Part shown: piece after piece, positions 44,812 through 53,300 of the stretch
Position numbering within the stretch: the first letter of the stretch is position 1
How the letters are laid out: every line of letters begins with the position of its first letter
Assembly: GCA_030696085.1 (NCBI GenBank)
Contig: JAUYNL010000088.1
Coordinates: forward strand, 1 to 64,000
Origin: Luteolibacter sp.
Lineage (GTDB): Bacteria; Verrucomicrobiota; Verrucomicrobiia; Verrucomicrobiales; Akkermansiaceae
DNA: 64,000 nt
Reading direction: 5' to 3'
Made by a program: the position numbers and the translations under genes
Notes under the pieces: generated by a model
Told to the model about the DNA's origin: nothing
Databases searched by the model: none
What the model saw: the letters and a program-made list of their open reading frames with translations, nothing else

Positions 44812-47499
44812 TCACTTCAAGGCATCCAGCATGCGCAGCATTTCGCCGACGCGGCCGGTGTTGCCGTAGAAGCCTTTGACGTTGGCGCACGGATCGGCGA
44901 GTTGCTGGAAGTCGATGGCATCGGCGAGCGGGCCGCCTTTGAGTTTTTCCGCGGCGAGCATGGAAAGCACCGCGAGCTGCATCGATGGCGTGGCGCGGTC
45001 GATGGCGGGAGCGCTGCTGTCGTGCGGGATCGTCCAAGTTCGCTCGACCATTTGGGCGCTGGCGGCGTCGCGGAAACGCACGCTCACCTCGCCGAGTTCG
45101 CCGTTGCCGCCCGGCAATGGTTCGACCTGATAGATGGCGACACCGGCCTCTTCGGCGGCGAGTTCGGCGGCGTCCACGGCATCGTTGCGGAAGTCCTCGG
45201 TTTTCAGGCGGTCCTTTTCGAAGCCGATCAACTTGTAACGTCCGACACGCTCCGGGTTGAAATGCACCTGCACCTTCACGTTCTCTGCGGCGGGACGGAA
45301 GGCCCCGGCAAGTTGTTTGGCGAAGTTGTCATCCGCGCCCTTGCCGACGACGTAGTAGCGCCCGTTGCCATTGCGGGCGAGCTCGCCTAACAACTCGTCG
45401 TTCAGACCATCCGCGGCGATGCCGGCGATGTCGAAGGAGATGCCTTTCTGGCGCAGGACTTTGACTCGTTCCGCGAGGCGGAGGGGATCGGCGTTGCCGA
45501 GATTGGCCGCGCCATCGGTGAAGAGCACGATGCGGTTCTGCGCTCCGGCGAGCTGGTTGCGGTCCGCCATTTGCTCCGCGAGTTGGATCGCTTCCTCCAG
45601 ATTGGTGCCGCCCTCGCTGGCGGATTGGTTCACGAGCTCGGCGAGTTTATTCGCCTGATTCCCCGGCATGCTGTCGGCGAGCAAACGCGGCGTTCTGGAA
45701 AAACCCACGACGGAAACCGAGTCTTTTTCCGTCAGCAATCCGGCAAGTCCTGCCAACGCATTTTCCATCGCCGCGCGGCGGTCCTCGCGCACCATCGAGC
45801 CGGATTGATCGACTAACAAGGTGAGGCGCAGCGCTTGCGATGCGGAGCGCCCGGCGGCGGCGGTCTTCAATGCGACGCGCACCAGATTGCGGCCGGGAAT
45901 CACCGGATGGGCGGATTGTTCGATGGCCACCGCGACCGGTTCGCCGGCGGACGGCGCGGGATCGCCGTAGTCCACGGCGTTGTAAAATTGCTCCACCTTG
46001 ATGCCCGCGGGATCGGGTTGCTCGCCCTTGGCCAGCGCGGCTTGCGCGATCTGGAACGAGGCGTCGCTGATATTGAGGGAGAAGGTGGAATAAGGATCTT
46101 CCGTGGCGGAAATTTCCTCCATCAGCTTGGCGAGATCGATCTCCGGCGTTGCGGGCTTCGATTGGGCAACCTCAAGACGTCCCAAAGGAGCCATGGGTGC
46201 TGCGGGAGTTAGCGGAATTGCGGCAGAAGAGGAATCGGGCAATATCGAGGAAGCAGGTTCCATCGGATACTGTAGTTCCCCGCCGAAAAGGCTGGTTTCC
46301 GCCTTATTCTGCTTTATCGCTGACTCCTCGGCCGGGGCGGGAGCGTTATGCTGAATGTCGCTCTCATACTGGAGCGCCATGGATTCCCCAGCCTCAAGCA
46401 ATTCGTCCTCAGCTCGGGCGGCTTTCGCCATCAGGAGTGGTTGCGCCACGGCAGCTGCCTGCGTCTGCTCTTCCAATTTCTTTTCAGCAGGTTGCAGCCG
46501 CTCCATGGCGATTCCGCTCGAATCGCCAACCACCGGGTCAAGCGCACGTTCCGAGCCGGATGATGGGGCTGTTTGGTTTTTGGTCGCAACTCCGCCACCG
46601 GCGGCTCCCCGTGTGGCGGTTTCGTCCCTAACGGCAGGTTTTCTGGCAGGTGCGGGGGCCGAGCTGGCTTCCGCGAAAAAACGACCGGATTCATTTCGCG
46701 CAAGTTGATCGGCATCGTCGTCACCGAGCACCATCCCGGCGACTCTTCGCCGGGCACCGAGGGAACCTGACGAAACAGCTCCCTCCTGCTTCGCGAGCTC
46801 CTCAACCGGGCCTGCCACATTATTTCCGGCAAATGAATCCTCATCGAACTTCGCGGACTGCTCGGCTTGAGCCATGACTTGATCCTTGTTAGCAGGCAGA
46901 CTGGAACCGTCTGCTGCACCGTCCACAGGCGTTTCCAGACCGGGAAGAATGATCGGCTTCGGAGTTCCTTCAATGAGCTCTGGGGGAAACGTGGTTTCGA
47001 GACGTTGCATGCGGCCTTCCGATATGGAATCTGATGATTCGGCGGCCGCCAGTTCGTTCTGTCGCGCGAGGCTCCCCGTTTCTATCAGATCCGCTTTTTT
47101 TCGCTGCCTAACCACCATGGGAGCCAGCAAACCGGCGATGATGACGGTTAGGATCAAACACGCGGCGATGGCGAGAAAGGCGCGCCGTCCGCCGCGGCGG
47201 ATGCGGATTTCCTTCTGCTCCTCCAGGCGGACCGGTTGTTCCTCGCCGAAGATATCATCGAGCACCTTGCGTTTTTCCGGCGGGAGTTTCCATCCATCAT
47301 CCGGCTGGGCACCTTCCGCTTCCGTTAGCAGGCCGTGGAGAGCGCGCATGCGGCGGCGGAAGACGAGCAACTCCGGGCGTTCCTCACAAAGGCGCTCCAA
47401 CTCCGCGGCCTCGAAAGCAGAGGCTTCGCCAAGCACCCAGGCCACGATCCGGGCTTCGACCGGTTCGTCGCCGATGGTGGTGAATGGGGTGTCAGACAT
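44812..47499 (-). CDS. VWA-domain membrane protein with anti-sigma-like N-terminus (YfbK-like)
   Basis: 895 residues. The cytoplasmic N-terminus (1-105) resembles anti-sigma regions. One transmembrane helix at about 107-130 (FLAIAACLILTVIIAGLLAP) is followed by a long low-complexity linker. A YfbK-type N-terminal domain (EDPYSTFSLNISDASFQIA) begins near residue 470. The von Willebrand A domain follows, with MIDAS LLVDQSGSM (about 562) and LFTDGAANLG, and then a DUF3520-like C-terminus. The gene follows the ECF sigma factor after 39 bp and precedes the giant gene. I infer membrane anti-sigma control of the partner sigma factor, with a metal-dependent adhesion domain outside. Confidence 0.82.
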   Translation of the reverse strand: MSDTPFTTIGDEPVEARIVAWVLGEASAFEAAELERLCEERPELLVFRRRMRALHGLLTEAEGAQPDDGWKLPPEKRKVLDDIFGEEQPVRLEEQKEIRIRRGGRRAFLAIAACLILTVIIAGLLAPMVVRQRKKADLIETGSLARQNELAAAESSDSISEGRMQRLETTFPPELIEGTPKPIILPGLETPVDGAADGSSLPANKDQVMAQAEQSAKFDEDSFAGNNVAGPVEELAKQEGAVSSGSLGARRRVAGMVLGDDDADQLARNESGRFFAEASSAPAPARKPAVRDETATRGAAGGGVATKNQTAPSSGSERALDPVVGDSSGIAMERLQPAEKKLEEQTQAAAVAQPLLMAKAARAEDELLEAGESMALQYESDIQHNAPAPAEESAIKQNKAETSLFGGELQYPMEPASSILPDSSSAAIPLTPAAPMAPLGRLEVAQSKPATPEIDLAKLMEEISATEDPYSTFSLNISDASFQIAQAALAKGEQPDPAGIKVEQFYNAVDYGDPAPSAGEPVAVAIEQSAHPVIPGRNLVRVALKTAAAGRSASQALRLTLLVDQSGSMVREDRRAAMENALAGLAGLLTEKDSVSVVGFSRTPRLLADSMPGNQANKLAELVNQSASEGGTNLEEAIQLAEQMADRNQLAGAQNRIVLFTDGAANLGNADPLRLAERVKVLRQKGISFDIAGIAADGLNDELLGELARNGNGRYYVVGKGADDNFAKQLAGAFRPAAENVKVQVHFNPERVGRYKLIGFEKDRLKTEDFRNDAVDAAELAAEEAGVAIYQVEPLPGGNGELGEVSVRFRDAASAQMVERTWTIPHDSSAPAIDRATPSMQLAVLSMLAAEKLKGGPLADAIDFQQLADPCANVKGFYGNTGRVGEMLRMLDALK

Positions 47500-47538
47500 G
47501 GGGATTTGAAATTGGAAATGTGAGATTTGAAATGGGGA

Positions 47539-48123
47539 TCACCCCTCAGGGCTTTCGATACCGAGCCTTCTGAGCGAGTCGGCTAGATGTTTGAGCGCGT
47601 GATGGAGCTTGTAGCCGACGTTGCCGACGCTGAGGCCGGTGCGCTGGCTGATTTGGTCGTATTTGAGGTTTTCGTGGTATTTCAGGGCGATGAGCTGGCG
47701 GTCGGCGGGGTCGAGTTCGGAAACGAGGAGTTGCAGGGTGCCGATGGTTTCGAGGTGGCCGAGCGTTTGCTCGGGATCGGGCGCGTCGCCGGCGAGTTCG
47801 TGGATGAATTCGGTGTGGATTTCGCGTTGGTGGTCGCGGAGGTGGTTGAGGGCGAGATTGCGGATGGAGCGGAAAAGCCAGGCGCGGGGATTGGTGACGT
47901 CTTCCCAGTGGGCGTGGAGTTTGAGAAAGGCTTCCTGGACGAGGTCTTCGGCGGTTTCCCTCTGGCCGACGATGCCGAAGGCGTAGCGGAGCAATGGGGA
48001 CTCCTCCGTTTCGAAGACCTGCCGGAGTGTTGGCTTTTCCTCCATGGTGGTGTTTCGAAACGGGATCACCGGATTGCGTCCGGCATCAGCCCTCGGATGG
48101 GCGCTGGCGGTCAGGGTTTCCAT
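47539..48123 (-). CDS. ECF-type RNA polymerase sigma factor (first of operon)
   Basis: 194 residues. Region 2 is seen as LLRYAFGIVGQRETAEDLVQEAFLKL with the following NPRAWLFRSIRNLALNHLRD. Region 4 is ELDPADRQLIALKYHENLKYDQISQRTGLSVGNVGYKLHHALKHL, the helix-turn-helix that contacts the -35. No region 1 or 3 is present, so it is a group 4 (ECF) factor. The start may be ATG 48045, since the first 26 residues are poorly conserved-looking. The gene is followed by the VWA protein with an anti-sigma-like N-terminus. A probable ECF-type promoter lies just upstream. Confidence 0.88.
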   Translation of the reverse strand: METLTASAHPRADAGRNPVIPFRNTTMEEKPTLRQVFETEESPLLRYAFGIVGQRETAEDLVQEAFLKLHAHWEDVTNPRAWLFRSIRNLALNHLRDHQREIHTEFIHELAGDAPDPEQTLGHLETIGTLQLLVSELDPADRQLIALKYHENLKYDQISQRTGLSVGNVGYKLHHALKHLADSLRRLGIESPEG

Positions 48124-48153
48124 GAATCGGCGCGCGCTGGATCATGCGTTTCA

Positions 48154-48181
48154 ACTATAAAGACACAAGCCGGGCCGTTCC
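48154..48181 (-). promoter_or_regulatory. Candidate ECF-type promoter of the sigma operon
   Basis: On the minus strand GGAAC (48177-48181), a typical ECF -35 core, is followed after 17 bp by TATAGT (48154-48159). The sigma gene ATG begins about 30 bp further on. Self-activation by the operon's own sigma factor would be usual for this class. The -10 is sigma-70-like, so this is only a candidate. Confidence 0.4.
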
Positions 48182-48208
48182 CTTAGGAAAAAACCCACAA
48201 AAAATCCC

Positions 48209-49048
48209 TCATCGTGAAATTTCTTGCAGAACCGCCCGGTTCCAGGCCGCGCGCAGCAAGGCTGTGACGGGTCCCAACTCGAAAATCCGATCCTCGAAGC
48301 GGGAAACGCCCATCACGCCACGGATCGAGGAGGTGAGCAGGATTTCATCGGCCTCGTGAATTTCCGCGGCGGCCACATCGCGCTCCGTGCTGGGGATTCC
48401 GAGTTCCGCAGCCAGCCCGATGACCACCTCTCGGGTGATCCCGGCCAGGCAACCGGAGTGAAGTGACGGTGTGTGCAAGCAGCCTCCTTTCACCAGAAAG
48501 AGATTCGAGGTGGCGGCCTCGCAGAGCATCCCCGCGCTATTGGAAAACACGGTTTCCTCGAAACCCAGACGTCTCGCATGGTCCTGTGCGACGAGGTTTT
48601 CCGCATACGATCCGCATTTCATGCCCGACAGGGCGGAGCGCTCGTTGCGCACAAACGGAGAGCAATTCGCGGTGGTCGTGGCCGGTGGCTCGGCCACTGG
48701 TGCGGCGCTCAGCATGACGATGTGATCCTCGCCGAGGGAAAGATCGTTGACCGGCCCGCTGCCGCCGGTGATCGCGAGGCGGATTCTCGCCCGCCCCTGC
48801 GCTGCCGGTCCGTTCGCCGCCAGCAATTCGACCATGAATTGGCGGAAACGCGCGAAATCAAAGTGCCAGCCAAGTTTCCTGCAACTCAGGTCCAGACGTG
48901 TGAGATGACGTTCCGGAAAAACCGGCTTTCCATCCACGGCCAGGATGGTTTCGAACAAGCCAAGGCCATGCATCAGGCCGCGGTCGGTGACAGCGATGCT
49001 GAAATCGAGCGGCTCCATCCACTGGCCATTGCACCAAATGCGGATCAT
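48209..49048 (-). CDS. Class IV aminotransferase (aminodeoxychorismate lyase or branched-chain aminotransferase-like)
   Basis: 279 residues, PLP fold-type IV. Motifs include RGLMHGLGLFETILAVDGKPVFPERHLTRL at the N-terminal half (shown here in pieces: RGLMHGLGLFET and FPERHLTRL), then the Lys-containing SGMKCGSYAENLVAQDHARR, with Lys in the family's K-x-x-x-Y position. SNSAGMLCEAATSNLFLVKGG is the E-x-x-x-SN motif. The C-terminus shows LTSSIRGVMGVSRFED. PabC and BCAT share these, and sequence alone does not choose; the compact size favours PabC (p-aminobenzoate synthesis). ATG 49048 is used; the reading frame continues upstream without protein-like character. It is 85 bp downstream of the sigma gene on the same strand. 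Confidence 0.85.
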   Translation of the reverse strand: MIRIWCNGQWMEPLDFSIAVTDRGLMHGLGLFETILAVDGKPVFPERHLTRLDLSCRKLGWHFDFARFRQFMVELLAANGPAAQGRARIRLAITGGSGPVNDLSLGEDHIVMLSAAPVAEPPATTTANCSPFVRNERSALSGMKCGSYAENLVAQDHARRLGFEETVFSNSAGMLCEAATSNLFLVKGGCLHTPSLHSGCLAGITREVVIGLAAELGIPSTERDVAAAEIHEADEILLTSSIRGVMGVSRFEDRIFELGPVTALLRAAWNRAVLQEISR

Positions 49049-49126
49049 GCGTGGAGAGTCTGAACAGCACCCCGACATTGTAAATGGAAGATTGCGCGGA
49101 CGCTCACGCGGCGGCATCCTCCGGCC

Positions 49127-49504
49127 ATGCGTTTCCTGATATTTTTCAGCGGTGCGGCGATTCTGGCCCTCGGTGCGGAGGGGATGCGCGTGCTCGGGCG
49201 GCAGGACGGTCTGGCATTTCTCCAGGGCGCGCTCACGCTCGGCGGCGGCTTCATCATCTGCGGCTTGTTTTCGCTGAAAATGAAATGGCAGGGCATCACC
49301 GGCACCGGCGTGCTCGCCCTGTTGGGAACCGCGCGGGGGCTCTTCAACATCCCGGATCTGTCGCGTTTCCTCACCGGAGAGCGTGAGCGTGGAGCGGCGC
49401 CGGTCATGGAGTTCGGCGTCACTCTGGTGTGCCTGTTCCTGCTGCTGCGGGTGCTGGGCTCGCTGCATCGGGAACGGGTTCGACGGATGCTGGAGGAGGA
49501 GTGA
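49127..49504 (+). CDS. Small integral membrane protein
   Basis: 125 residues with four hydrophobic helices, beginning [17 protein letters not shown] and ending in a basic/acidic tail [12 protein letters not shown]. No known family is recognised. Its last 86 bases overlap, on the opposite strand, the 3' end of the GH75-like gene, so the two genes are convergent with shared coding sequence. It is divergent from the aminotransferase gene (78-bp gap). Function is unknown. Confidence 0.6.
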   Translation: MRFLIFFSGAAILALGAEGMRVLGRQDGLAFLQGALTLGGGFIICGLFSLKMKWQGITGTGVLALLGTARGLFNIPDLSRFLTGERERGAAPVMEFGVTLVCLFLLLRVLGSLHRERVRRMLEEE

Positions 49505-50924
49505 GCACGGCGGGCGGCTCGGGCTTCGGCAGCAGATCCTGCCAGGCATGGAGCTGATAGCCTTCACCCAGACCGCCGATATCGCCTAGCAGCTCATGGC
49601 AGCGCTGCCTCCACTTTTCATAATCCGGCGGGCCTTTCTCCGCCTCACGGCTGCCCGTGAAAACCAGATAGGTCACCTTCAGATCCGATACCGGCCGGCT
49701 ATAGGGCGATGCCTTCGGGTTGAGTTCCCTGGCCATCCGCAGCGAGGCCTCGCCCACCTTGAAGGTCGGGCCGCCGTCGCCGACGATCGATGGATAGACC
49801 TTGCCGCCATGCACCACCACGGCGTAGTCGCCTACTTTCGGCGCGAAGGGATCGCTCGAAGTCAATAGATTCACCGGGATGACGATGAAGGGATCATACT
49901 CAGCGATCAGGAAACTGCGTGATTTCAGATCAGCGATGCCGCGTTTCAGATAGGCGATGCGCTCGCGAAGCCATGTCTTCCGATCAGCGGTGGTCGCACG
50001 GTCGGCGAGTTCCTTTTCGCCCGCCTCCACCCGCTTTTCCCAGCCGGATATCATCGGATTGGCGGTCGGCGTGCGCTTGCTCCAGCCATAACTCGTGAAC
50101 GGCTGATAGTGGGTGGAATTGATGATCGAGTCCGGCATCACCGGCAGGCGGTCGCCATCCGATCCGTCGGAAACGACATCCATTTCCGCCTGCATGAAGA
50201 ACACCGGTTTGCCAGACGGTGCGCGGATCTGGAGGATGGTCTCGCAGTCATATACATTGTGCTTGGTGAGCAGTTCGTTGAGCGAATGCGCATCGCGGCG
50301 GACGCGCCCGGCCTTGTTGTCATAGAGTTTTTGAAACCAGCCGGAAACCTCGGCCTTTTCGATCAGCGCGGGCAAACCGGGGAGGATTTTCGCCAGATCC
50401 GGATTGGAGGATTCCAGTTCCGCCATCGTTTTCGCCGGGACGGGCAGCCGCAGCGATAGCTGGTAAGACGCCGTGTAGCTCGAATCATCCACGCGTTCCT
50501 TCGAGGCGATGCCGCCCTTGTCGATCTTCACCTCGCTCTTGAAGGGGATGCCGGAGCGCAGCTTGCGGACATCCGTCACCATTCCCAAGGCTGGTTCCCG
50601 CACAGGCTCTGGGATAGTCGCGGCCGCAGCGGCTTTCGCCTCTTTTTCGGCGGCGGCTTTGTTCAGCGCCTCCATTTCACGCGCCAGTTCCTGCTCCATC
50701 TCGATGCGGAGCCGGGACTCGATCTGTCGCCGGATATCCTCCTCGTCCGGTGCCTGTTCCACTGGTTGCGGTGCGAAAACCTCCTTCAACCCGCGTTTCA
50801 TCTTTCCTGCATACCCGGAGGCGAGCCAGGCGATCACGATCACCGCCAGATAGAACAGATCCCGAATCCCGAACCATGAGAGAAGGGATTTCCGGCGTCT
50901 GCCTGCATTTTGCGAATCGTTCAT
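49419..50924 (-). CDS. GH75 chitosanase-like membrane-anchored protein
   Basis: 501 residues. One transmembrane helix at about 20-40 ([18 protein letters not shown]) and a charged coiled-coil-like stretch ([20 protein letters not shown]) precede a domain with GH75 chitosanase-like features. These are [16 protein letters not shown], a FIVIPVN strand, [20 protein letters not shown] and then [12 protein letters not shown]. The Asp of VGD and the Glu of GEAS fit the acidic catalytic pair of the family. The C-terminus is a Pro/Ala-rich tail. It may cleave chitosan or an envelope glycan, or be a non-catalytic relative. It is divergent from the glycosyltransferase gene. Confidence 0.7.
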   Translation of the reverse strand: MNDSQNAGRRRKSLLSWFGIRDLFYLAVIVIAWLASGYAGKMKRGLKEVFAPQPVEQAPDEEDIRRQIESRLRIEMEQELAREMEALNKAAAEKEAKAAAAATIPEPVREPALGMVTDVRKLRSGIPFKSEVKIDKGGIASKERVDDSSYTASYQLSLRLPVPAKTMAELESSNPDLAKILPGLPALIEKAEVSGWFQKLYDNKAGRVRRDAHSLNELLTKHNVYDCETILQIRAPSGKPVFFMQAEMDVVSDGSDGDRLPVMPDSIINSTHYQPFTSYGWSKRTPTANPMISGWEKRVEAGEKELADRATTADRKTWLRERIAYLKRGIADLKSRSFLIAEYDPFIVIPVNLLTSSDPFAPKVGDYAVVVHGGKVYPSIVGDGGPTFKVGEASLRMARELNPKASPYSRPVSDLKVTYLVFTGSREAEKGPPDYEKWRQRCHELLGDIGGLGEGYQLHAWQDLLPKPEPPAVLTPPPASVEPVPDAASPAPAAAGTGTPE

Positions 50925-51033
50925 GTCGGCAGCCTAAACGACCGTCAGCGCCACCTGAAGCATTTTCACGAAACACGGCGGGACCGCCATGATGGGCATT
51001 GCCTCGCTTCGGGATTCCCGGTGGAATCCACGG

Positions 51034-53217
51034 ATGAAAGTCGCCATCGTTCACTACCACCTTGGTCACGGCGGCGTTTCCAAAGTCATCGCCGCGCACT
51101 CGCGCCTGATGGGCGGGCACGGGATTCCCCACGTCATTCTGGCAGGGCCATCGCAGGAAGATCCGCCTGCGGGCCTTCCTGTTCGCATTGTCGGGGGGCT
51201 GGCCTATTCCTCTACGGTCGGCGACCCCACAGTGCTGCTGAATGAACTGCGCGCCGCCGCCTGCGAGGCGCTCGGACAAGCACCGGATATCTGGCATTTC
51301 CACAACCACTCGCTGGGAAAAAATCCTCAAGTCCCTGAAGTCGTCGCCCTGCTTGCCGCTGAAAACGAGCGGCTGCTCCTGCAAATCCACGATCTCGCGG
51401 AAGACGGTCGCCCGGAAAATTACCGGATGATCGCCGAATGCCGGAAACTCTATCCAATTTCCCCGCGGGTGCGTTATGCGTTCATGAATTTACGGGACAT
51501 GGGGATTTTCACGGGTGCCGGACTGCCGGTGGAACATGCGGACGTGCTGGTGAATCCGATTCCGTTAGTTGCCGGAAACCAGCCGGTGGATTCCCGCGAT
51601 CCCATCATTTTCGCCCCGGTCCGGGGCATCCGGCGCAAGAACCTCGGCGAACTGGTGTTTCTAGCAGCACTCGCTCCGGAGGGCGCGCGCTTCGCGGTGA
51701 GCCGCGCTCCATCGAATCCTGCCGCGCTTCCCGTGCATGACGCCTGGCGGCGCTTTGCAAAACAACACCGGCTGCCCATCGGGTTCGATGTGGTGGATCG
51801 TTTCTCGCCCGACTGCGGAGCGAGCGCGGACTTCGAATCATGGGTGGCGCATTCGACCCACCTTGTCACCACTTCGGTGGCCGAGGGCTTCGGCCTGCCG
51901 TTTCTGGAAGCCATCGCTCTTGGAAAACCGCTGATCGGCAGGAATCTGCCACACATCGCCGCCGAGCACGCACGCCACGGCATCCGCCCTGGAAATCTCT
52001 ATTATCGGATACTCATTCCCGCCGAGTGGGTGGATCTTGTGATCCTCCGCGAGCATCTCACGACGACGCTTGAGCGAGACTTCCGGATTTACAGGCGTCC
52101 GCTCACCCGCGAGATCATCACCGCGACTTTTGAAGCACTGATGCATGACGGCTGGCTGGATTTCGGCAATCTATCCGAGCCGCTTCAACAAGGAGTCATC
52201 GAGCGATTGGCGGATCCGGCATCCCGCACAGTGCCGCTGGTGAAAACCGGAGGGCTGGCGGAACCTGCCGAAGCATGGCTCGCCGTGGCGATTTCCAACC
52301 GGACACCGACCGCTACTCCCGCTCAGCTCGCGCCATACGCACCCGCCGAATATGCCAAAACAATCACAGCGGCCTACTCCCATCTGGCAGGACGGCCGTC
52401 AGCTCCCGTCCGGTTTCTTCCCGCTTCCGAAATTCTAACATCTTTTCTCGCTCCTCGCTCGTTTCATTTCCTGCTCTCCGCGCTCAAGCCGGACGACATA
52501 CCTCTCAGCCCATATCGCGCCGTGGTCTTCGACATCTACGGAACCCTGCTCCTTGCAGCACCCGGCGGCGTGAAACCCGATCCCGCCGCTGATCCGGTAT
52601 TGCGGGAAATCCTCGTCCGACACGGGCACCCGGCACCGGAATCCCCGAGCACGGCTCTGCATGCGGCGGTGATCAGACACCATGCGGCTGCGGCCACTGC
52701 GTTTCCAGAGATCGATCTCCGGGTTCTTTGGCGGGAGCTTCTATCGCTGGATCCGGGTGCGGACCTCGGCTCGCTGGTGGAAGAACTCGAAAGCGCGTGG
52801 CATCCAGCCCAGCCGATGCCTGGCGCGCAGAATTTCATCCGCCACCTGGCGAGATCCGGCGTCTCTTTGGGGCTGCTGTCCAATGCGCAATTCAACACGC
52901 TGCGGTCGTTGGGAAGCATTGCTGATTTATTCCCGCCGGAACTCACGATCCTCTCCTACCAGCACGGCATCGCGAAGCCCTCGCCCGCGCTGTTTGAAAT
53001 GCTGGCCGACCGCCTCGCCGGCCGCGGGATTTCCCCGGCGGAAACCCTCTTCATCGGCAACGACCCGCTTCAAGACATCGTTCCGGCGGCGGCTCTGGGC
53101 TTCAAAACCGCGCTCTTTGCAGGGCATCCGGACTCATTCCGGCCGGGCGAATGCGTGCCGGATTTCGTGATCCGGAATTGGGTATTAGCGGGATCATCGA
53201 AAATGCACGGCGAATAG
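51034..53217 (+). CDS. Fusion of GT4-like glycosyltransferase and HAD-family hydrolase
   Basis: About 727 residues. The N-terminal half is a GT-B glycosyltransferase: VAIVHYHLGHGGVSKVIAAH at the start and SVAEGFGLPFLEAIALGKP (the E-x7-E sugar-nucleotide site, about 280-298). The C-terminal half from about residue 495 is a HAD hydrolase with motif I DIYGTLL (D500), LLSNAQFN (motif II), a lysine near GIAKPSPALFE, and GNDPLQDIVPA (motif IV). The second Asp of DxDGT is Tyr, as in haloacid dehalogenase-like members. Such a fusion could transfer a sugar and dephosphorylate a substrate or product. I start at ATG 51034. Substrates are unknown. Confidence 0.85.
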   Translation: MKVAIVHYHLGHGGVSKVIAAHSRLMGGHGIPHVILAGPSQEDPPAGLPVRIVGGLAYSSTVGDPTVLLNELRAAACEALGQAPDIWHFHNHSLGKNPQVPEVVALLAAENERLLLQIHDLAEDGRPENYRMIAECRKLYPISPRVRYAFMNLRDMGIFTGAGLPVEHADVLVNPIPLVAGNQPVDSRDPIIFAPVRGIRRKNLGELVFLAALAPEGARFAVSRAPSNPAALPVHDAWRRFAKQHRLPIGFDVVDRFSPDCGASADFESWVAHSTHLVTTSVAEGFGLPFLEAIALGKPLIGRNLPHIAAEHARHGIRPGNLYYRILIPAEWVDLVILREHLTTTLERDFRIYRRPLTREIITATFEALMHDGWLDFGNLSEPLQQGVIERLADPASRTVPLVKTGGLAEPAEAWLAVAISNRTPTATPAQLAPYAPAEYAKTITAAYSHLAGRPSAPVRFLPASEILTSFLAPRSFHFLLSALKPDDIPLSPYRAVVFDIYGTLLLAAPGGVKPDPAADPVLREILVRHGHPAPESPSTALHAAVIRHHAAAATAFPEIDLRVLWRELLSLDPGADLGSLVEELESAWHPAQPMPGAQNFIRHLARSGVSLGLLSNAQFNTLRSLGSIADLFPPELTILSYQHGIAKPSPALFEMLADRLAGRGISPAETLFIGNDPLQDIVPAAALGFKTALFAGHPDSFRPGECVPDFVIRNWVLAGSSKMHGE

Positions 53218-53300
53218 CCAACGAGGCGGAGCGGAGGCGAAATCCGCCGCGTAGCGTGCCCCCAATGGTCAGCGCATCCTGGCCCAACCCATTCCCACCG

